From the NCBI GenBank assembly GCA_027293165.1, contig JAPUGB010000225.1, forward strand, positions 1-32,480: a DNA stretch of 32,480 nt. Direction: 5' to 3'. The notes under the pieces are model-generated. The model was not told where the DNA came from. It was given only the letters and a program-made list of their open reading frames with translations, and searched no databases. A program made the position numbers and the translations under genes. Positions 27,874 to 32,480 of this stretch are shown here, in pieces. Source of the stretch: Gammaproteobacteria bacterium (GTDB taxonomy: Bacteria > Pseudomonadota > Gammaproteobacteria > Steroidobacterales > GCA-2729495). Within the stretch, counting starts at the first letter, position 1; each line of letters opens with the position of its first letter.

Positions 27874-27993
27874 GTGCAGGATGCACTAGTGTCGCAGAGG
27901 ACATGGATGTCCGGGAGCGACTAGGCCAGGGATGGCCGAGAGCGACGCCCGCGATGCGCAGTGCTGCCCAGGCCAGGGATGGCCGAGAGCAGC
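27874..27993 (+). repeat. Run of four GGA-loop hairpins, candidate CsrA/RsmA-binding RNA or dispersed repeat
   Basis: Four 5-bp hairpins carry GGA in the loop: GTGCA-GGA-TGCAC (27874-27886), GGACA-TGGA-TGTCC (27899-27912), GGCCA-GGGA-TGGCC (27924-27937) and the same again (27971-27984). Two of them sit inside an outer 5-bp stem, GTCGC/GCGAC (27891-27895, 27917-27921) and GCTGC/GCAGC (27963-27967, 27989-27993). Spacing is identical, with 3 nt before and 4 nt after the inner hairpin. Stem bases differ between units in ways that keep pairing. CsrA family proteins bind GGA in such loops. No clear promoter or terminator of its own is seen, so the alternative is a genomic repeat element. Confidence 0.55.
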
Positions 27994-28007
27994 CCGCCTC
28001 CACCAAA
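27994..28007 (+). repeat. Right copy of the 14-nt ssrA 3'-end repeat (possible att site)
   Basis: CCGCCTCCACCAAA is identical to 27734-27747 and starts right after the last outer stem of the hairpin array. The 246 bp between the copies hold the ssrA terminator and the hairpins and no integrase gene. Confidence 0.6.
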
Positions 28008-28298
28008 ACAAAACAAGGTGTGGACGCAAAGGTAAGTCGCGAAGACTGGCTTGCTGATAAGCGCGCGGTGCTGCACTCGAGGATGCGCGAACGTCGCCGG
28101 TCACGCGCGACGTCCGGCGCCTGGAGAGTCAGCCTCTGGTAAACCCTCGGGCAGCACGGGCGTAGGCCACAACGCTCCTGCCATTCACCGCCAACGCAGC
28201 CGTGCCGCGCCCAGGCGCCTGGCGAGCCCACAGACAAGCTAGAGTTACCCACGCCTGCGGGGTACCCTTGCCCGCCGTGGGACGACTTCATCTGAATC
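28008..28298. other. Non-coding gap before the cation transporter gene
   Basis: No credible gene is seen. The stretch holds several inverted repeats: ACGTCG/CGACGT around 28091-28113, a perfect 12-bp palindrome CCAGGCGCCTGG at 28211-28222, and a two-part stem at 28248-28281 (CCCACG/CGTGGG outside, GCGGG/CCCGC inside) that ends 17 nt before the next start codon. These could be leader structures or repeat debris from an insertion. Confidence 0.4.
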
Positions 28299-29219
28299 GT
28301 GGCGGACTCCGACAGCAAAACTAATACCCAGACACGTGACCGGTTAATACGGGCGGCGAGCTATGCCTCCCTGACAGTCGCGCTGACCCTGGTGTTCGCG
28401 AAGTTGTGGGCATGGCAGGCGACCGGCGCGATATCAGTTTTGAGTTCACTGGCGGATTCGATTCTCGATGTGCTGGCGTCGGCGATTACTTTTGTCGCCG
28501 TTCGCTACGCACTCACTCCAGCTGATCGGGAACACCGGTTTGGGCACGGCAAAACCGAGGGTCTGGCGGCACTTGCGCAGTCGGTATTCATCGCGGGCTC
28601 CGCTGTGTATGTCGGCTACGAGGCGGTCGGACGGCTGTTCGCGCCGGCGGCTGTACTCCAGCCAATCACGGGTTTGACGGTCATTATCGGGTCCACCTTG
28701 CTCACACTGGCCCTGCTGAGTTTTCAACGGCTCGTGGTTCGCAGAACCGGTTCCGTCGCCATCGAAGCCGACGCACTGCATTACAAGACCGACGTGCTCG
28801 TCAACCTGAGCGTCGCTATCGCGATACCTATCGCCTCCTGGACCAACTGGACCATCATCGATCCATTGGTCGGAATTGGCGTAGCGGCCTGTCTCATGTT
28901 TAGCGCCTTCGGCATAGCCTCCAAGTCCATGGATATACTGCTGGACCGGGAGATTCCCGACGCACAACGGCAGCGTATCCGGGAAATCGCGCTGGCAAAC
29001 CCGGCCGTCAAAGGTTTCCATGATCTGCGGACACGTTCAGGTGGTACGCGTTACATAATCCAGTTTCACCTGGAGCTTGACCCTCAGACGACGCTGGTCG
29101 ATACCCACTTCATTCTGGATGCGGTGGAAGACGATATTCGCAGGGAATTCAAAGGCTGCGAGCTTATCGTGCACGCCGACCCAGTAGGATTCCCCGAACG
29201 AAGGGACAGGTTCGAGTAA
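28299..29219 (+). CDS. Cation diffusion facilitator family transporter (FieF-like)
   Basis: The 306-residue inner-membrane protein probably exports a divalent metal (Zn, Fe, Cd or similar) in exchange for protons. The transport-site residues are present: Asp53 and Asp57 in ADSILDVLAS, and His161 and Asp165 in HYKTDVLVN. FGHGKTEGLAALAQS and SFQRLVVRRTGS match E. coli FieF closely. The cytoplasmic C-terminal domain has HDLRTRSGGTRYIIQFHLEL and VHADP. About six transmembrane helices are expected. The start is a GTG at 28299 without a clear ribosome-binding site. The gene stands alone behind the ssrA region. Which metal it moves cannot be decided here. Confidence 0.93.
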   Translation: MADSDSKTNTQTRDRLIRAASYASLTVALTLVFAKLWAWQATGAISVLSSLADSILDVLASAITFVAVRYALTPADREHRFGHGKTEGLAALAQSVFIAGSAVYVGYEAVGRLFAPAAVLQPITGLTVIIGSTLLTLALLSFQRLVVRRTGSVAIEADALHYKTDVLVNLSVAIAIPIASWTNWTIIDPLVGIGVAACLMFSAFGIASKSMDILLDREIPDAQRQRIREIALANPAVKGFHDLRTRSGGTRYIIQFHLELDPQTTLVDTHFILDAVEDDIRREFKGCELIVHADPVGFPERRDRFE

Positions 29220-29340
29220 GATAACAATCAGACCGATCCGGCTAATCGAGGTTGAACTTGGCACAGGCGCTGTGCACTAATTCAAACGCACATGCCCTTT
29301 AGCCCTACCGACCTGGTCCGGTCGAATAGCTAAACTTACG

Positions 29341-29369
29341 TTTACATGAGCTATATAACTGATTAATAG
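29341..29369 (+). promoter_or_regulatory. Candidate promoter of the lipoprotein gene pair
   Basis: TTTACA (29341-29346) and TAATAG (29364-29369) are 17 nt apart in an AT-rich patch of the 181-nt gap after the transporter gene. The gap also contains a 6-bp hairpin GCACAG/CTGTGC at 29261-29275 without a T run. Confidence 0.35.
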
Positions 29370-29400
29370 TTATACCATTTTCAGGTACGCCTATCTGGTC

Positions 29401-29991
29401 GTGATGATTACCGTGGCCGGCTGTTCGCAGTCCATGACGGTCCAGACCGGGTTCCCGACTCCGGTCCTGGAACCGTTGCCGCTGGTCATGGGCATCCGCT
29501 ACCCGGATTCACTGACCGACTTTGTGCACCAGGAAGCACCGCCGCTGGAAGCCGAGTGGACGATACGCTTGGGCGCCGCTAATCAACTGCTGTTCGACAA
29601 GCTGTTCGGCGCTATGTTCGTGGAAACCGTGGTTTTGGATCAGGAAGCCGATGTCGCGGCGCATCCCGAATTGGACGCCGTGATCGAGCCCACGCTGGAA
29701 GAATTCGAATTCTCGCTGCCCCGCCAATCGCAGACTGACCAATACGCGGTGTGGCTCCGATATAATGTCCGCGTATACACGCCTGACGGCGAACTGATCA
29801 GCAACTGGCCGGTGACGGCCTATGGTCAGGTTGGCGCCAAAAAGTTGGGCGCGGAGAAATCGATGCAACAGGCAACGGTGTTGGCCATGCGGGATGCAGC
29901 AGCCAACATTGCCGTAGGCTTTATCAATGCGCCAGGAATCAAGGACAAACTCCTGCCACAAACCAGTGATGACAATGATGAGCAAACCTGA
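29401..29991 (+). CDS. Putative lipoprotein of unknown function
   Basis: I do not recognise this 196-residue protein. It begins MMITVAGCS, with a lipobox VAGC whose Cys would be residue 8, too short for a normal signal peptide. The frame stays open upstream to 29359 and would add INSYTIFRYAYLVV, a proper n- and h-region, but the only possible starts there are CTG or ATT. So either a rare start codon is used or the 5' end is damaged. The mature part is acidic, with EAEWTIRLGAANQLLFDKLF and a beta-rich middle (YAVWLRYNVRVYTPDG). Near the end MQQATVLAMRDAAANI resembles the helix of small outer-membrane lipoproteins. The next gene overlaps its end by 23 nt. Confidence 0.75.
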   Translation: MMITVAGCSQSMTVQTGFPTPVLEPLPLVMGIRYPDSLTDFVHQEAPPLEAEWTIRLGAANQLLFDKLFGAMFVETVVLDQEADVAAHPELDAVIEPTLEEFEFSLPRQSQTDQYAVWLRYNVRVYTPDGELISNWPVTAYGQVGAKKLGAEKSMQQATVLAMRDAAANIAVGFINAPGIKDKLLPQTSDDNDEQT

Positions 29992-30676
29992 AACTTTCAG
30001 GACCGGTGAGACGCAACTTCGCTGGTGCGCATTGATAATCCTTGCCGGTGCGGTATCCGCCTGCATGACCACCCGCATCGAAGAAACCAAAGACATGGCC
30101 ACCGGCATCGGCGCTGACGAGTCGGTCGTTATTCTGGCAACCAGTTATCACACCGGGAACGAAACGGAAGACAAATTCCTTGACTGCGTCAGCAACCGAA
30201 TAAAAAAGGGCAAGACACCACTCAACGTTTATCCAGAATGGGAATTCCGTGACGCGCTGTTCCCATGGTTCGAGCCGCGCACCGCACCCCAGGGTATTGA
30301 AGACCTGCCGGAATTATTCAGCCGGCCGGGTATTTCCGAGCGAATCCGGGAACGCAAGATTCGCTATATCGTTTGGGTCAACGGCGACACCGATCAGACC
30401 GGTGGTGGCGGTAGTCTCTCGTGTGCGATTGGTCCGGGAGGGGGGGGTTGTTTTGGACTGGCGTGGTGGGAAAACGAATCTGCTTACCAGGCCGCTGTGT
30501 GGGATCTCGAAGATTCGACTTATGCCGGGGTTGTCAAAGCCAACGTAATTGGCACCTCGGTTATTCCCGCTATCGTCATTCCGATACCTGTGATTGCCCG
30601 CACGCAGGCGGCCGCCTGTAAGGGCCTGGCTAACCAACTCAAAGCCTTCATCGTTAACGAAGGGCCTTCGACCTAG
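29969..30676 (+). CDS. Putative lipoprotein with a glycine-rich segment, unknown function
   Basis: I do not recognise this 235-residue protein. The N-terminus has a hydrophobic stretch LRWCALIILAGAVSAC with lipobox VSAC and lipid Cys32, counting from the ATG at 29969; ATGs at 29975 and 29978 are also possible. The mature part includes SVVILATSYHTGNETEDKF, KIRYIVWVNGD and a Gly-rich Cys-containing segment (TGGGGSLSCAIGPGGGGCFG). It ends with a hydrophobic run VIGTSVIPAIVIPIPVIA that could touch a membrane. It overlaps the previous gene by 23 nt, so the two are probably made together. A tract of eight G lies inside it at 30440-30447. A terminator follows. Confidence 0.8.
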   Translation: MTMMSKPETFRTGETQLRWCALIILAGAVSACMTTRIEETKDMATGIGADESVVILATSYHTGNETEDKFLDCVSNRIKKGKTPLNVYPEWEFRDALFPWFEPRTAPQGIEDLPELFSRPGISERIRERKIRYIVWVNGDTDQTGGGGSLSCAIGPGGGGCFGLAWWENESAYQAAVWDLEDSTYAGVVKANVIGTSVIPAIVIPIPVIARTQAAACKGLANQLKAFIVNEGPST

Positions 30677-30688
30677 TTCCTGCCCGCC

Positions 30689-30711
30689 CTACCCTTCAGC
30701 CGGGTAGTTTT
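30689..30711 (+). terminator. Rho-independent terminator after the lipoprotein pair
   Basis: CTACCC (30689-30694) pairs with GGGTAG (30702-30707) across a seven-base loop and is followed by TTTT and AAATT. It sits 13 nt after the stop codon. The stem is short but GC-rich. Confidence 0.6.
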
Positions 30712-30853
30712 AAATTATGTCGAATTGATGCGCAGAGCGATTCAGCGTATCTTACTTTCAATAAATCAAACAAAAGTAACGAACTCCTGTTGGTATATCT
30801 CGCGGCCGGTCGGCGTCACTGCCAAACAGGAAACCTAACGCAAGGACAACTAA

Positions 30854-31531
30854 ATGTTTCATTTAAGAAATTGCGGACTGCTTTCGCTGATGCTCATTGT
30901 TCCGCTCCAGGTATGGGCCGGTCAGCGTTGTAATTGCTCAAGAGTGCAAAGTGCATGCAACGCAACCGTCTCGATAGAAAATCGATTGATCGAAATCACG
31001 AGTAACAGTCAGGAATGCTCCAGGGTGGATTACCTCATTGAGGGACACCCCTTTGTTGCACTGCTCGTCGGTGGCAGTGAGCAGGCCAAATGGCCAGGGC
31101 AACCTTTGTCGGAGCCTAATATCCTGGTGGAACGGTGCCTGGTTTGCTGGGACGTTTCGGTCAACCAGGATGGCGATGGGCAGCCGCTGATCGGCGGAGC
31201 CAGCGAAGCTTCCGGGTCGGACTCGCCGGAGCGGGATCCGTCGCCGATTATTAAAGTCCTGCCAGGCTATCCCCCCAATGCGTGGGTTGCCGAGCTCGAG
31301 GGATATGTCGTCGTGGAATTCACCGTTACTGGTGACGGGACTGTCGAATCATCTCACGTAGTCGAATCGAGTGATTCAATTTTCGATTTGGCGGCTATCT
31401 ATGCAATCGACAGGTATCGCTACCAACCCGGACTTAAGAACGGTGAACCGGCCGAGTATACCGGCCTGCAAGAGCGCTTCAGCTTCGCTATGGCCGAAGG
31501 TTCGTCAGAAGTCATTGTGTCGATGGATTGA
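30854..31531 (+). CDS. Secreted Cys-rich protein with a TonB C-terminal-like domain
   Basis: The 225-residue protein has a cleavable signal peptide (MFHLRNCGLLSLMLIVPLQVWA, cut near residue 22). The mature N-terminal part carries six cysteines (26, 28, 35, 55, 95, 98), including a CxxC at 95-98. An acidic linker follows (about 112-130). Residues about 131-212 look like a TonB C-terminal domain: VLPGYPPNAWVAELEGYVVVEF, TVTGDGTVESSHVVES, AIYAIDRYRYQPGLKNGEPA and the final beta strand ERFSFA. Unlike real TonB it has no membrane anchor, so it is likely free in the periplasm. The function is not known. AAGGA lies 8 nt before the ATG. Confidence 0.85.
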   Translation: MFHLRNCGLLSLMLIVPLQVWAGQRCNCSRVQSACNATVSIENRLIEITSNSQECSRVDYLIEGHPFVALLVGGSEQAKWPGQPLSEPNILVERCLVCWDVSVNQDGDGQPLIGGASEASGSDSPERDPSPIIKVLPGYPPNAWVAELEGYVVVEFTVTGDGTVESSHVVESSDSIFDLAAIYAIDRYRYQPGLKNGEPAEYTGLQERFSFAMAEGSSEVIVSMD

Positions 31532-31784
31532 CGCCATCGGTAGCGACAACCTGAGATGACAAGATTTTGTAAAGTCGTCAGGCTTAATAATGTGATCGGC
31601 GTCACGGTCTGAGCCGCTCCTGGCTCGCTACCATAGTTCAAAATCACTTATTAAAGAAGAAATCCGGTCAGGCCTGCATTGGCCATCCGCCGGAACGCCA
31701 TCAACACCGCGGCGGCCGACATTCGGGTTTGGAATTTACCTTCCAGCATCGCTCGTGACCTTTGACAAACTAGGCGCAGTACCT
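31532..31784. other. Intergenic gap before the truncated gene
   Basis: No gene is seen in this 253-nt stretch. A small GAGCC/GGCTC hairpin lies near 31611-31626 without a T run. A perfect TTGACA at 31762-31767 is a possible -35 box, but its partner (TATGAA at 31784-31789) would overlap the start codon at 31785, so no promoter is assigned with confidence. Confidence 0.3.
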
Positions 31785-32480
31785 ATGAATAACAACAACG
31801 ATATGAACAAGCAGCTCAAAGCAACCTCCGGCAACGATCCTCACGGGGTCTCTGATGAAGAACAGCCCGAGGCACTCCCGGCAGCAAACAACGAACACAA
31901 CGACGATGATGCAGCAGCCGCGCAGGAAGCGGATCAGTCACATGCACCAAATTCGACACTTCAGCGCGAGACTCGCGCCGATCGAGTCACAGCCCTGGTC
32001 GCCGTCCTGTCCAGCCAACAACCGACCAATTCAGATACCTCGAGTACCGAGGATCTTTCGCACCTGGATTCCGAAACACGCGAACTGGAATCCCTTGCGC
32101 CGCGGATTGAAGGCCGCGTGGCCAAAAGCGCCGAGGAAAACACGGATAGCCACGCGCAAATGAACGGTCGCGACAATCACCTGCAAACGCTGAACGATCA
32201 GACCGGCAAGCTTGACAGCATGCTGGACAGCCTTACGCAAACGCATACCTGGGTAGCTGAACTTGATTCGGCGCTCGTCGAAGATTTCAACGCCTGCAAC
32301 GAACTTGCCATCAACATGCGGGCACATGAAAAGCAACTGGCGGAGCTCGAAGCGTTAGTCGACCAGGTTTGCGGCGGCAATGAGAGGAGCAATAATGCTG
32401 TAGAAGCCGAGCCCATCAACCGGGATGACCTCAACACGCTCACCGATGTCCACACCGTCAACCGCTTATTGATCGCGCTG
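31785..32480 (+). CDS. Acidic, probably coiled-coil protein, 3' end outside the window
   Basis: The frame is open from ATG 31785 to the window end, 232 codons without a stop, so the gene is truncated. I do not recognise it. It has no signal peptide. Residues 1-60 are low in complexity and rich in Asn, Asp, Glu and Ala. Residues about 92-195 are predicted helical with heptad-like spacing (DNHLQTLNDQTGKLDSMLDS, ELAINMRAHEKQLAELEALVDQ), which suggests a coiled-coil. Cysteines are few (171 and 196). Long Asp/Glu content makes it strongly acidic. An in-frame ATG at 31803 is an alternative start. It may be a cytoplasmic scaffold or the start of a larger protein. Confidence 0.7.
   Translation, partial: MNNNNDMNKQLKATSGNDPHGVSDEEQPEALPAANNEHNDDDAAAAQEADQSHAPNSTLQRETRADRVTALVAVLSSQQPTNSDTSSTEDLSHLDSETRELESLAPRIEGRVAKSAEENTDSHAQMNGRDNHLQTLNDQTGKLDSMLDSLTQTHTWVAELDSALVEDFNACNELAINMRAHEKQLAELEALVDQVCGGNERSNNAVEAEPINRDDLNTLTDVHTVNRLLIAL

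Noticed and set aside
27734-28007. A complete mobile element at ssrA
   Set aside because: Only a 14-nt repeat and 246 bp lie between the copies; there is no integrase, transposase or inverted terminal repeat, so only a scar is proposed.
27824-28318. A 164-codon minus-strand open frame over the hairpin array and following gap
   Set aside because: It reads antisense through hairpins and repeats, has a composition of Arg/Ser/Pro runs typical of chance frames in GC-rich repeats, and shows no domain.
28446-29021. A 191-codon minus-strand open frame
   Set aside because: Antisense to the cation diffusion facilitator, whose transport-site residues are intact.
31961-32336. Minus-strand open frames at the right edge
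   Set aside because: The plus-strand frame from 31785 is longer, open to the edge, and has a coherent coiled-coil composition; the antisense frames look like shadows.

Overview
The window reads as chromosomal DNA of a free-living gammaproteobacterium. It has moderately high GC and carries the conserved cluster nuo / tRNA-Leu / secG / tpiA / glmM / folP / ftsH / rlmE, then greA / carBA / dapB / dnaJ / dnaK / grpE / hrcA, then nadK / recN, fur, bamE, rnfH-ratA, smpB and ssrA. An hrcA gene next to a sigma32-type dnaK promoter, and a Fur with a single cysteine, point away from the enteric bacteria and towards deeper gammaproteobacterial lineages. I cannot assign a genus from sequence alone. No transposase, integrase, prophage gene or CRISPR array is visible.

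Layout. Positions 1-3131 (minus strand) hold the 5' part of the respiratory complex I operon, nuoA-B-C-D and the start of nuoE, whose rest lies before base 1. Positions 3233-9478 (minus) hold tRNA-Leu(GAG), secG, tpiA, glmM, folP, ftsH and rlmE: export, glycolysis, cell-wall precursor, folate, membrane proteolysis and rRNA methylation. yhbY (plus) diverges from rlmE and converges on greA. Positions 9861-15743 (minus) hold greA, carB, carA and dapB. carA has a striking terminator-like hairpin in its leader. Positions 15765-20706 (minus) hold the chaperone block dnaJ-dnaK-grpE-hrcA with a close sigma32-type promoter in front of dnaK. nadK and recN (plus) follow. fur (minus) converges on recN and diverges from bamE (plus). 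rnfH and ratA (minus) overlap, and a sodium-symporter gene lies between ratA and smpB. smpB and ssrA (tmRNA, tag ANDDNYALAA) form the trans-translation pair.

The part after ssrA (27.8-32.5 kb) is accessory. A roughly 250-bp stretch with a run of small GGA-loop hairpins is bracketed by a 14-nt copy of the ssrA 3' end. Then come a cation diffusion facilitator, two overlapping genes for unrecognised lipoproteins, a secreted Cys-rich protein with a TonB C-terminal-like domain, and an acidic, probably coiled-coil protein cut by the window edge. The most interesting places are the GGA-hairpin array, the carA leader, and the 29.4-32.5 kb envelope gene group. Start codons were chosen by family alignment from memory, Shine-Dalgarno position and overlaps. 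Several genes appear to use GTG or TTG.
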